Source of the DNA: LMUY01 sp965199165
Lineage (GTDB): Bacteria; Pseudomonadota; Alphaproteobacteria; Acetobacterales; Acetobacteraceae
NCBI GenBank assembly: GCA_965199165.1
Contig: OZ240681.1
Span: forward strand, 3,782,001-3,846,000
DNA: 64,000 nucleotides
Direction: 5' to 3'
The position numbers and the translations under genes were made by a program. A model generated the notes under the pieces. It did not search any database, had not been told where the DNA came from, and saw only the letters and a program-made list of their open reading frames with translations. This document shows, in pieces, positions 19,439 to 27,424 of this stretch; within the stretch, counting starts at the first letter, position 1; every line of letters begins with the position of its first letter.

Positions 19439-20488
19439 TCACCCGAGGCCGAGTTCGATCGATCCACTCGGTTGCGCCTGCTCGAAAACGGCGGTCGAGA
19501 ACGCTTCCTCCCATGTGCCCTGCGTCGAGGCGCGGCTGTACTCGGTCGACCGGTTCTCGAAGAAGTTGGCGTGCTCCACGGCGTTCAGCATGTCGTCCAG
19601 CCAGGGCAGCGGATTTGCCTCGACCAGATAAAGCGGGTCGAGCCCGAGCTGGATCAGCCGCCGGTCGGCGATGTAGCGGATGTAGCGCTTGACCTGCTCC
19701 GCGCTCAGCCCTTCGACGGAGCCCAGCTCGAACGCCAGGTCGATGAAGGCGTCCTCGTGGTCGACGATGGTGGCGCACATCTCCACCAACTCGGCGCGCA
19801 AGGCGGCGGTCCAGATCTCCGGGTTCTCCTGCACGAAGGTGCGGAACAGGCGGATCACCGACAGGCAGTGCAGCGTCTCGTCGCGCACCGACCAGGACAC
19901 GATCTGGCCCATGCCCTTCATCTTGTTGAACCGAGGGAAGTTCAGCAGGATCGCGAAGGAGGCGAACAGCTGCAGCCCCTCGGTGAAGGCGCCGAATGCC
20001 GCCAGCGTCTTGGCCACCTCATGCTTGCTGTCGACGCGGAAGCCCTGCATGTAGTCGAACTTGTCCTTCATCTGCTTGTACTTCATGAAGGCGGTGTATT
20101 CGAGCTCCGGCATGCCGATGGTGTCCAGCAGATGGCTGTATGCGGCGATGTGGATCGTCTCGATGTTGCTGAACGCGGACAACATCATCAGCACTTCGGT
20201 GGGTTTGAACACCTGGCTGTAGTGCTTCATGTAGCAGTTGTTCACCTCGACATCCGCCTGGGTGAAGAAGCGGAAGATCTGCGTGAGCAGGTTCTGCTCG
20301 GCCGCGGTCAGGTTGCGGTGCCAGTCCTTCACGTCATCGGCGAGCGGCACCTCCTCCGGCAGCCAATGCACGCGCTGCTGTGTCAGCCACGCCTCGTAGG
20401 CCCAGGGATAGCGGAACGGCTTGTAGACCGGGTTCTCGGTGAGCAGGCTCATCTGCCGGGCCGGTGGGGGAAGGATGCTGCCGTCCAT
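19439..20488 (-). CDS. nrdB: Ribonucleotide reductase class I beta subunit (NrdB)
   Basis: Supplies the radical for reduction of ribonucleotides to deoxyribonucleotides. The ferritin-like di-metal core is intact: NIETIHIAAYSHLL gives the E-x-x-H ligand pair and, four residues on, the Tyr that carries the radical in class Ia enzymes; TEGLQLF and RDETLHCL supply the second ligand set. Length (349) is normal. No ATP-cone is attached. The start at MDGSILPPP precedes the typical NPVYKPFRYPWAYEAW segment. It follows nrdA in the same direction, but the two are separated by 151 bases with two strong hairpins, which may uncouple their expression. Confidence 0.96.
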   Translation of the reverse strand: MDGSILPPPARQMSLLTENPVYKPFRYPWAYEAWLTQQRVHWLPEEVPLADDVKDWHRNLTAAEQNLLTQIFRFFTQADVEVNNCYMKHYSQVFKPTEVLMMLSAFSNIETIHIAAYSHLLDTIGMPELEYTAFMKYKQMKDKFDYMQGFRVDSKHEVAKTLAAFGAFTEGLQLFASFAILLNFPRFNKMKGMGQIVSWSVRDETLHCLSVIRLFRTFVQENPEIWTAALRAELVEMCATIVDHEDAFIDLAFELGSVEGLSAEQVKRYIRYIADRRLIQLGLDPLYLVEANPLPWLDDMLNAVEHANFFENRSTEYSRASTQGTWEEAFSTAVFEQAQPSGSIELGLG

Positions 20489-20526
20489 GGGTGATGTCTC
20501 CGGATTGAACACAAGGGTCGGGTAAG

Positions 20527-20627
20527 CCCCCTCCCTCTGGGAGGGGGTTGGGTGAGGGCCATCAACGCACCCTGCCGCCGCTGCTGAGCGCCAGACCCTC
20601 ACCCTGCCCTCTCCCGGAGGGAGAGGG
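20527..20627. repeat. Composite inverted-repeat element between nrdA and nrdB
   Basis: Two perfect 9-bp hairpins, CCCCCTCCC/GGGAGGGGG (loop TCT) and CCCTCTCCC/GGGAGAGGG (loop GGA), flank a central spacer. Just inside them the words GGGTGAGGGCC and ACCCTCACCC are inverted copies, so the whole 101 bp can fold as a large stem as well. The same modules recur at 32.8, 39.8 and 51.9 kb. Could modulate nrdB relative to nrdA (inference). Confidence 0.7.
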
Positions 20628-20639
20628 TTTAATCTCAGC

Positions 20640-22505
20640 CTACTGGCAGGCGAGGCATTCCTCGTAGTTGGTCGTGGCGGCCGCCATCGGCAGCGCCACT
20701 CCGGCCTGGAGGATCGCCGTCGGCGCCACCGCCTTCTCGCTCACGTTGTCGGCGCGCTGGATCGACAGGCTGCGGCAGTAGTACAGCGACTTCACGCCGC
20801 GCTTCCAGGCCAGCAGGTGGATCTGGTGCAGGTCGCGCTTATGGATGTCGGCCGGTAGGAACAGGTTGACCGACTGGCTTTGGCAGACGAACGGCGTTCG
20901 GTCGGCGGCGTGCTCCACCACCCAGCGCTGGTCCAGCTCGAACGCGGTCTTGAACACCGCCTTCTCGTCGTCCGACAGGAAGTCGAGGTGCTGCACGCTC
21001 CCTTTCGCCAGCGTGATGGAGGACCAGATGTCGTGCTGGTCCATCCCCTTGCTGGCCAGCAACTGCTGCAGGTGGCGGTTGCGCACGGTGAACGAGCCGG
21101 AAAGCGTCTTCTGCAGGAACACGTTGGCCGCGATCGGCTCGATCCCCGGGCTGGCATTGCCGGCGATGATGGAGATGGAGGCGGTCGGCGCGATCGCCAT
21201 CTTGTGGGAGAACCGCTCCGCCACGCCGTATTCGGCGGCGTCCGGACAGGCGCCCCGCTCCGCCGCGAGCGTCCGGGACGCGGCGTTCGCGCCGGCCCGG
21301 ATGTGCTTGAAGATCCGCACGTTCCAGACCTTCGCCATCACGCTCTCGAACGGCACGTGGAGGCTTTGCAGGAAAGAGTGGAAGCCGAGCACGCCGAGCC
21401 CGACAGAGCGCTCCCGCGTCGCGGCATAGCGCGCCCGCTCCATCTCGTCCGGCGCACGGTCGATGAAGTCCTGCAGCACGTTGTCGAGGAAGCGCATCAC
21501 GTCCTCGATGAAGCGCGGATCGTCCTTCCACTCGAACCAGGTCTCCAGGTTCAGCGAGGAGAGGCAGCACACCGCCGTGCGCTGGTGGCCGTGATGGTCG
21601 AGCCCGGTCGGCAGGGTGATCTCGCTGCACAGGTTGGAGGTGCGGACCTCCAGCCCGGCCAGCTTGTGGTGCTCCGGCCGGCCGTTGTTCACGTGGTCGG
21701 AGAACACGAGGTATGGCTCGCCGGTCTCGATCCGCGCCGTGAGGATGCGGATCCACAGGCTGCGGGCGCTGACCTGCCGCACCGGTGCGCCGTCCTTGGG
21801 CGACAGGAACGACCATTGTTCGTCCGCCTCCACCGCGCGCATGAACGCGTCGGACACCTGAATGCCGTGGTGCAGGTTCGGCGTCTTGCGGTTCGGGTCG
21901 CCGCCGGTCGGGCGGCGCAGCTCGATGAACTCCTCGACCTCCGGATGGCTGATCGGCAGGTAGACCGCGGCCGAGCCCCGGCGCAGCGAACCCTGGCTGA
22001 TCGCCAGCGTCAGGCTGTCCATGACCCGGATGAACGGGATCACGCCGGAGGTCTTGCCGTTCTGCCCGACCTTCTCTCCGATCGAGCGCAGGTTGCCCCA
22101 GTAGGACCCGATGCCGCCGCCCTTGGAAGCGAGCCAGACGTTCTCGTTCCATAGCCCGACGATGCCGTCCAGGCTGTCGGACGCCTCGTTCAGGAAGCAC
22201 GAGATCGGCAGGCCGCGCCGCGTGCCGCCATTCGACAGGACGGGGGTGGCGGGCATGAACCAGAGGCGGCTGATGTAGTCGTAGATGCGCTGGGCATGGT
22301 CGGCATCGTCGCCGTAGTAGCTGGCGACCCGGGCGAACAGGTCCTGGTAGCTCTCGCCGGGCATGAGGTAGCGGTCGTTCAGCGTGGCGCGACCGAAATC
22401 GGTGAGCAAGGCGTCGCGGGAGCGGTCGACATGGACGGGGAAGCATCCGGGCATCTGGACATGGTCGCTGCTGAGCAGCGGCATCGGTCTCGTCATCTCG
22501 TTCAT
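20640..22505 (-). CDS. nrdA: Ribonucleotide reductase class I alpha subunit (NrdA), no ATP-cone
   Basis: Catalytic subunit that reduces ribonucleoside diphosphates. Active-site cysteines are visible: the cysteine of PISCFLNEASDSLDG, the radical cysteine in the NLCSEI loop, and the partner Cys in AVCCLSSLNLE. The C-terminal redox pair is in YEECLACQ. The protein is 621 residues against about 760 in E. coli, because the N-terminal ATP-cone that senses dATP is missing; this shorter form is known in several alphaproteobacteria. The substrate-specificity loop region (GKTSGVIPFIRVMDS) is present. The start at MNEMTRPMPLL was preferred. A possible NrdR box overlaps its promoter. Confidence 0.96.
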   Translation of the reverse strand: MNEMTRPMPLLSSDHVQMPGCFPVHVDRSRDALLTDFGRATLNDRYLMPGESYQDLFARVASYYGDDADHAQRIYDYISRLWFMPATPVLSNGGTRRGLPISCFLNEASDSLDGIVGLWNENVWLASKGGGIGSYWGNLRSIGEKVGQNGKTSGVIPFIRVMDSLTLAISQGSLRRGSAAVYLPISHPEVEEFIELRRPTGGDPNRKTPNLHHGIQVSDAFMRAVEADEQWSFLSPKDGAPVRQVSARSLWIRILTARIETGEPYLVFSDHVNNGRPEHHKLAGLEVRTSNLCSEITLPTGLDHHGHQRTAVCCLSSLNLETWFEWKDDPRFIEDVMRFLDNVLQDFIDRAPDEMERARYAATRERSVGLGVLGFHSFLQSLHVPFESVMAKVWNVRIFKHIRAGANAASRTLAAERGACPDAAEYGVAERFSHKMAIAPTASISIIAGNASPGIEPIAANVFLQKTLSGSFTVRNRHLQQLLASKGMDQHDIWSSITLAKGSVQHLDFLSDDEKAVFKTAFELDQRWVVEHAADRTPFVCQSQSVNLFLPADIHKRDLHQIHLLAWKRGVKSLYYCRSLSIQRADNVSEKAVAPTAILQAGVALPMAAATTNYEECLACQ

Positions 22506-22534
22506 CGCACCCGACTCCACACCCAAACGACCAG

Positions 22535-22550
22535 GCACTACCTTATGTGG
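22535..22550 (-). promoter_or_regulatory. Possible NrdR box upstream of nrdA
   Basis: On the minus strand this 16-mer reads CCACATAAGGTAGTGC; its outer arms (CCACA / TAGTG) match the palindromic NrdR consensus aCaCwAtATaTwGtgt, but the centre is poor. NrdR sites normally come in pairs about three helical turns apart and I did not find the second, so this is tentative. It overlaps the -10 element. Confidence 0.35.
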
Positions 22551-22568
22551 GGGCAGGCGCCGTGCCAA
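22540..22568 (-). promoter_or_regulatory. Possible nrdA promoter
   Basis: Minus strand TTGGCA, 17-base spacer, TAAGGT, about 35 bases before the nrdA ATG. The -10 lies inside the putative NrdR box, as expected for a repressed promoter. Visual call. Confidence 0.35.
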
Positions 22569-22639
22569 ACGCCAGATGAAGTGCGCACGCGATTATTCAA
22601 CCGTGTTGCGCTTCGGTCGAGCGCCGCCCGGTCGCGGTT

Positions 22640-23794
22640 CTACGCCGCCGCCGGCAGGAGGCGATAAACCTCGGTTTCGAACGCATCCAGCAGCGCGAGG
22701 ACCGCTGGGTCGGCGAAGGGGAGCACCTGCGCCATCAGCACGCCGGCCACGCCGCGGGCCGGGTCGAGCCAGTAGTAGCAGTTCGCCAAGCCGGCCCAGG
22801 CCAGGCTGTTGGCCGAGCGCCCGGCGTGACCGGGTTGGCTGTTGATGACGAATCCGTAGCCCCAGCCCTTCACCATCCCGGGGAAGAACTCGGCATCGTT
22901 CGACATCGGCGGCATCACGGTGACCAACCGGCTCACATCCAAGGGTCCGATCTGGTTCTGCCCCATCAGCGCCACCGTCTCGCGCCGCAGCAGCGGAGCG
23001 CCGCCGCGCAGCAGCATGGCGATGAAGGCCAGGTAGTCCGGTCCGGTGGAGAACAGGCCGCCACCGCCCGACTCCAGCTCCGGCTTGGCCGGGCGGCCGG
23101 AACTGCCGGGCTTCAGCCCGCCATCTGGCAGGCGGTGGTGGATCGTGACGACGCGTTCGCTCTCCGGCCGGCCGAACTGCGTGTCCACCATGCCGAGCGG
23201 GCCGAAGATGTGCTCGGCGAAGTAGGCGCCCAGGCCCAGCCCGCTCACGGCCTCCACCACCTTGCCCGCCCAGTCGATGCCGATGCCGTACTCCCAGCGC
23301 TCACCCGGGTCGAAGGCGAGTGGCATCTCCAGACCGGCGTTCAGCCCGCTGCCGGCGCCGGGCTTTCCCGTCGCCTGCACATAGCGGCGCAGCGCGGGAT
23401 TCCACATCTCGTAGACGAAGCCGGAGGTATGGGTCAGCAGGTCATGCAGCGTCACCTGTCGGCGGGCCGGGCGCAGCCGTGGCTGCCCGGCCTCGTCGAA
23501 GCCGTCCAGCACCTGCAGGTCGGCAAGTTTCGGCACGACGGCGCCGAGCGTATCACGCAGCCCGATGCGGCCTTGTTCCACCAACTGCATCGCCGCGACG
23601 GAGGTGATGGCCTTGGTGAGCGAGGCGATCCAGAAGATGCTGTCCAGCGTCATCGGTGCGCCGCTGCCCAGCTGCCGCACCCCGAACGCACCCTCATACA
23701 GCGTCCGCCGCCCGTCTGTGGCCAGTGCGACGACGCCGGGCACGTCCCCTCGCTCGACGGCAGCCTTCAGGATAGCCGCTAGCGCCGCGCTCAT
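22640..23794 (-). CDS. Serine hydrolase, beta-lactamase class C / esterase family
   Basis: Hydrolase of the PBP-fold esterase group, 384 residues. The nucleophile motif S-x-x-K is in IASLTKAI, the second motif Y-x-(N/G) is YGIGIDW, and the third is HAGRS. Helical and omega-loop segments typical of class C proteins follow (FGPLGMVDTQF). No signal peptide, so it is probably a cytoplasmic esterase or D-aminopeptidase-like enzyme rather than a penicillin-resistance protein. The ATG (MSAALAAIL) overlaps the stop of the 69-residue upstream gene by four bases (ATGA), so the three genes from the aminotransferase onward form one operon. Confidence 0.85.
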   Translation of the reverse strand: MSAALAAILKAAVERGDVPGVVALATDGRRTLYEGAFGVRQLGSGAPMTLDSIFWIASLTKAITSVAAMQLVEQGRIGLRDTLGAVVPKLADLQVLDGFDEAGQPRLRPARRQVTLHDLLTHTSGFVYEMWNPALRRYVQATGKPGAGSGLNAGLEMPLAFDPGERWEYGIGIDWAGKVVEAVSGLGLGAYFAEHIFGPLGMVDTQFGRPESERVVTIHHRLPDGGLKPGSSGRPAKPELESGGGGLFSTGPDYLAFIAMLLRGGAPLLRRETVALMGQNQIGPLDVSRLVTVMPPMSNDAEFFPGMVKGWGYGFVINSQPGHAGRSANSLAWAGLANCYYWLDPARGVAGVLMAQVLPFADPAVLALLDAFETEVYRLLPAAA

Positions 23795-24000
23795 CCGCTG
23801 ACGTGAGGCGGCAAGTCGAGGTGGCTCTCGATCCGGCGTACGCGGTCTTCGAGATCGGAAATCAAGATACCATGCCGACGACAGAAGCTGAGCTGGCCCT
23901 GCAGCGACGGCGACATGGCATCGTGCCGCGAAACCGTCTTGGCGACCTCCAGAAGGAGGCCGTAGATCGAGCCGAGATCGATGCCGTTGCCCTCTGCCAT
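23791..24000 (-). CDS. Uncharacterised 69-residue protein in an aminotransferase-hydrolase operon
   Basis: Begins MAEGNGIDLGSIYGLLLEVAKTVSRHD, then a second helix with an RRHGILISDLEDRVRRIESHL heptad-like pattern, so it is probably a short coiled-coil protein. It is tied on both sides: its ATG shares a base with the aminotransferase stop (TGATG) and its stop overlaps the serine-hydrolase ATG (ATGA). That tight coupling argues that it is a real gene, perhaps a partner of one neighbour. Function unknown. Confidence 0.65.
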   Translation of the reverse strand: MAEGNGIDLGSIYGLLLEVAKTVSRHDAMSPSLQGQLSFCRRHGILISDLEDRVRRIESHLDLPPHVSG

Positions 24001-25178
24001 CACGCCGCCTCGGCAAGCCACTCCATCGCCGCATCCACGCCGCCGCGGCCATGCGGCACGCCGTTGATCTTCAGGCTCATCTCCACGGCACCCAACGTTC
24101 CCAGAACCATCGGCTCGTTCAGGTCGCCCAGATGGCCGATGCGCATGACCTGGCCACCGAGCTTTCCAAGCCCGCCCCCGGTCGACACATTGAAGCGGTC
24201 GAGCGCCGTCTTGCGCACGGCGTCCGCATTGAACCCGGACGGGAACTGGATCGCGGTCACCGAGTCGGACAGGCGGTCCGGCGTGAGGCAGAACAGCTCC
24301 GGTCCGCCCTGGTTGCCCGACCACGTCCGCACCGCACGGCGCACCGCCTCGGCCAGGCGGTGGTGCCGGGCGATGACGCCGTCCAGCCCCTCCAGCTCGA
24401 TAAGCCGTATCGATTCGTTCAACCCGTAGAACAGGGCTGTCGGGATCGTGCCCATGAAGGCGTTGAACGACCGCTTGCCCATCTCGGTCCAGTCGAAATA
24501 GTGCCGGGGCAACTTGGCCGACGCATGTGCCGCCATGGCCTTGGCCGACACGGCGGTGAAGGAGAAGCCGGTCGGCAGCATCAGCCCCTTTTGGCTGCCG
24601 CCCACCGCGGCATCGATCCCCCAGGCGTCGAACCGGAACTCCAGCGACCCGAGCGAGGAAATCGTGTCCACCAGCAACAGCGCATCCGTACCGGAGTCGT
24701 CGATGGCGGCGCGCACGGACGGGAGGTCCAGCATCATCCCGGTGGCGGTTTCGTTGTGTACGCAGAGCACCGCCTTGGCCTCCGGCGAACCCTTCAGCGC
24801 GGCGGTGATCGCTGCATACTCGATCCCGCGGCGCCAATCCGGCGCGGCAACCACCTGCGTGCGGAGGCCGAACTTCTCGGCCATGGCCGCCCAGCCCTCG
24901 CTGAACCATCCCGTTTCCACGATGAGCACGAGGTCACCAGGGGAAAACAGGTTGACCAGCGTGGCCTCCCACGAGCCATGGCCGGAGGCGGTGTACAGGA
25001 ACAAGTCGGCCGTCGTCCGCAGGACCCGCTTCAGGCCCCCGACGGCGTCGGCGAAGACGGCGCCGAACTCGGCATCCATGAAATCGATCGTCGGCCGATC
25101 CATCGACCGGAGCACGCTATCCGGGATGTTGGTTGGTCCCGGATTGGCGAAGAATTGACGGCCTGTCTTGCGTGCCAA
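24000..25178 (-). CDS. Class V PLP aminotransferase, serine/alanine-glyoxylate type
   Basis: PLP enzyme of 392 residues. The PLP Lys is in GGSQKGLMLP, the ring-stacking and phosphate-binding region is in TASGHGSWEATLVN, and the acidic PLP contact is in LLLVDTISSLG. The N-terminus FANPGPTNIPDSVLRSMDRP is the signature of the serine-glyoxylate / alanine-glyoxylate aminotransferase family, which moves an amino group to glyoxylate to give glycine. Possible roles are photorespiratory-type glycolate salvage or purine/ureide nitrogen metabolism. First gene of a three-gene leftward operon with a small coiled-coil protein and a serine hydrolase. Confidence 0.9.
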   Translation of the reverse strand: MARKTGRQFFANPGPTNIPDSVLRSMDRPTIDFMDAEFGAVFADAVGGLKRVLRTTADLFLYTASGHGSWEATLVNLFSPGDLVLIVETGWFSEGWAAMAEKFGLRTQVVAAPDWRRGIEYAAITAALKGSPEAKAVLCVHNETATGMMLDLPSVRAAIDDSGTDALLLVDTISSLGSLEFRFDAWGIDAAVGGSQKGLMLPTGFSFTAVSAKAMAAHASAKLPRHYFDWTEMGKRSFNAFMGTIPTALFYGLNESIRLIELEGLDGVIARHHRLAEAVRRAVRTWSGNQGGPELFCLTPDRLSDSVTAIQFPSGFNADAVRKTALDRFNVSTGGGLGKLGGQVMRIGHLGDLNEPMVLGTLGAVEMSLKINGVPHGRGGVDAAMEWLAEAA

Positions 25179-25257
25179 GCGCTTGCTCCCCGAACGATCG
25201 GATCGTTTTTCCTGGATGGCGCTTACGGCAAAGCCCCTGGCAGGTCAAAGCACCGCC

Positions 25258-25539
25258 CTACCGGCGGAGCACCAGCCCGATCGCCGCCACGACGCCCCAC
25301 AAGGGCGCGGACAAGGCCACGCCCATCGCGATCCCCCGTGCGGCCTCGAGCGCGTCCTGTCCGGCCATGAGCGCCGGCGCTTCGCCCGGACGCGGCAAAC
25401 CCCCGCCAGGCACCGTCCCATCACCGGCCGGATTGCGCAGCAAGGGGATGAGACCGGGGCTTACCTCGCGCCGACCCGGCCGCCGACGCTCGACGGCGAC
25501 GCCGCGACCGTCCACCGGGTTGCCGTCCGTTCGGGACAT
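25258..25539 (-). CDS. Uncharacterised 93-residue protein with one C-terminal membrane segment
   Basis: The first two thirds are Pro/Gly/Arg-rich and without clear structure; the end (IAMGVALSAPLWGVVAAIGLVL) is one transmembrane helix closed by RR, so the product is probably tail-anchored. A very good ribosome site (GGAGGAGAG) precedes the ATG, which is the main reason to accept it. The gene stands alone between the aminotransferase start and a dehydrogenase gene. No family recognised. Confidence 0.5.
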   Translation of the reverse strand: MSRTDGNPVDGRGVAVERRRPGRREVSPGLIPLLRNPAGDGTVPGGGLPRPGEAPALMAGQDALEAARGIAMGVALSAPLWGVVAAIGLVLRR

Positions 25540-25747
25540 GACGAACTCTCCTCCGCGCTTCGGTGCAACCCTAAGATGCTGACGCGGAGCTCAACAACAA
25601 CTTAACGCCGACGTCACGACGATGTGCCCCACGTGCCGGACGCCGATGCTCTGACTCAATCGGAAGGTTCAGCATGTGTCAGAGCACCAGCTTGATCGAT
25701 GGGCCGACTCAGCTGCCGGGCTGAACCGGCCCGTCAGCATCGGACCA

Positions 25748-26845
25748 CTAGGGCGCCGGTGGCTCCACCCCCAGCCGCGTGGCCGTCTCCAGGATCGCGT
25801 TCCATGTCCCGACTTGCAGGGGGATGCCGTCCCGCTGCCGTGTCGCCCGGGTGCGCGCCTCGGCCTCTCCAGGCACCAGGACCTCGCCATCGGCCGCCGC
25901 GGGACGCGACGATTTGACGTAGAGCGCGTAGTCCCGCGCCGTTTGGGCGAACTGGGCGGCACCGAAATGGCCTGGGTCGAGGTAGATCGACAGCATGCCA
26001 TTGGCGATGCGCCCCCGCTTGCCGCCAGCGATCGGGCCAGAGGTGGCGCCTCCCGTGAGGCAGCCGGCCAGGATCTCGCACATGAAGGCGATGCCGGAGC
26101 CCTTGTGGTCGCCGAACGCCCGCAGCGCGCCTTTTCCCTGCGCCGCATCCCGCACGGAGCTTCCGGCGATCGGGCCGTAGAGCGCCTCCGGGTTGGTGGA
26201 CAGCGTGCCATCGGGGTCGATCAGCGCGCCCGCGGGCAGCGGCTTGCCGCCGTTGGACGCGACCAGGACCTTGCCCTCCGCCACGGTGGAGGTGGCGAAG
26301 TCGAGGATGAGCGGGTCGGTGCCGGGCTGCGGCGCGCCCACGCAGATGGGGTTGGTGGAGAACCGACGGTTCACGCCGCCGAACGGCGCCACCAGCTCGC
26401 CGCCTGCCACGTTCACGAAATGGATGGAGACGAGCCCGGCCGCGGCCGCCCGCTCCGCCCAGTCGCCGATGCGGCCGATGTGGCCGGAGTTGCGCAAGGC
26501 GATGACCGCCATGCCGGCCGTCTTGGCTTTGGCGATACCGAGGTCGACGGCGAGCGGCCCGATGGTCTGGCCGAAGCCATAGCCGCCGTCGAGCACGGCG
26601 TGGGTCGCGCTTTCCTTCACGACCTCCAGCGTGCGCCCGGCCACGACCGAGCCGTTCTCCAGCCACAGCACGTAGCGCGGCACCCGGATCACGCCGTGGC
26701 TGTCATGCCCGGCCAGGTTCGCGCCGATCAGGTGGTGGGCGATGCGCGCGCCCTCCTCGGGCGTCGTGCCGGCCTTGGTGAAGATCGCGGCGATGAACGG
26801 CTGCAACGTCTGGACGGGGACGGTCGTCGTGGGCAGGTCGGCCAT
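25748..26845 (-). CDS. Malate/L-lactate dehydrogenase family oxidoreductase (Ldh_2)
   Basis: NAD(P)-dependent 2-hydroxyacid/imine oxidoreductase of 365 residues, of the family unrelated to classical LDH. The conserved start of the substrate domain, NLAGHDSHGVIRVPRYV, contains the DSHG motif with its catalytic His. ALRNSGHIGRIGDWAERA and ILDFATSTVAEGKV are the cofactor-binding and dimer segments, and DHKGSGIAFMCEILAG is the C-terminal signature. Members include ureidoglycolate, sulfolactate, malate and delta1-piperideine-2-carboxylate reductases, so the substrate is open. Monocistronic by spacing. Confidence 0.88.
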   Translation of the reverse strand: MADLPTTTVPVQTLQPFIAAIFTKAGTTPEEGARIAHHLIGANLAGHDSHGVIRVPRYVLWLENGSVVAGRTLEVVKESATHAVLDGGYGFGQTIGPLAVDLGIAKAKTAGMAVIALRNSGHIGRIGDWAERAAAAGLVSIHFVNVAGGELVAPFGGVNRRFSTNPICVGAPQPGTDPLILDFATSTVAEGKVLVASNGGKPLPAGALIDPDGTLSTNPEALYGPIAGSSVRDAAQGKGALRAFGDHKGSGIAFMCEILAGCLTGGATSGPIAGGKRGRIANGMLSIYLDPGHFGAAQFAQTARDYALYVKSSRPAAADGEVLVPGEAEARTRATRQRDGIPLQVGTWNAILETATRLGVEPPAP

Positions 26846-27007
26846 GGGTTGGTCCTTGTGGCGATGGCCCGCCGCAGGCCAGGCTGGCCAGCCGGCAGGG
26901 CGGCCATATCATCCGCCGCGCCGGGCTCTGGCAAGGCGGCCCCCGTCGGGATGGTATTGCCGGACCGATCCCGCTATGGCTCTTGCCCGTGCCGGACGGA
27001 GCGCCCG

Positions 27008-27400
27008 ATGAGCTACAGTCAACTCGAGATCGAAGACGGGGAAGCGCGCACGGCTTTCCTGCCGCAACTCGGCCGCTATGCCCGGCTGGCGATCTGGTCC
27101 GTCCTGCACGCCGGGCTGCTGTTCGGCGAGATCCTGGCCGAGCTGCTCGCTCCGCTGCTGCTGCTGGGGGGTATCGTCTGGTGGGCCGTGCCCCGGGCGC
27201 TGGCCGCCATCACGCTGGACGGCCAGCCCGGCGACCTGCTGCAGATGGTGCGCAGCCGCGTCCCGCACGACATCTACCTCAACGGCGACTACTACTCCGC
27301 TGGCACGCTGATCAGCGACGGCCTGTGGCTGATCCTGGTCGTGGCGATCTGCCGCACGGCTTCGACCGCCCTCACGACGCTGCTACTCGATCGCCGCTAG
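27008..27400 (+). CDS. Uncharacterised membrane protein, 130 residues
   Basis: Two or three hydrophobic helices: ARLAIWSVLHAGLLFGEIL with LLAPLLLLGGIVWWAV, and a C-terminal GLWLILVVAICRTASTALTTLLL, separated by a hydrophilic loop containing RVPHDIYLNGDYYSAG. Both ends are likely cytoplasmic or the loop periplasmic; not resolved. The ATG at MSYSQLEIEDGE follows GC-rich sequence without a strong ribosome site. Divergent from the dehydrogenase and 24 bases before the gamma-glutamyltransferase gene, so possibly its first operon partner. Confidence 0.6.
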   Translation: MSYSQLEIEDGEARTAFLPQLGRYARLAIWSVLHAGLLFGEILAELLAPLLLLGGIVWWAVPRALAAITLDGQPGDLLQMVRSRVPHDIYLNGDYYSAGTLISDGLWLILVVAICRTASTALTTLLLDRR

Positions 27401-27424
27401 GAACGTCGTTCGGCCCGGCATAGC

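Noticed and set aside
20607..20627. Rho-independent terminator of nrdA
   Set aside because: The hairpin is strong but on the transcribed strand it is not followed by a T-run; it belongs to the dispersed repeat family.
22640..23794. Antibiotic-resistance beta-lactamase
   Set aside because: No signal peptide and esterase-like motifs; the class C fold alone does not show lactam hydrolysis.
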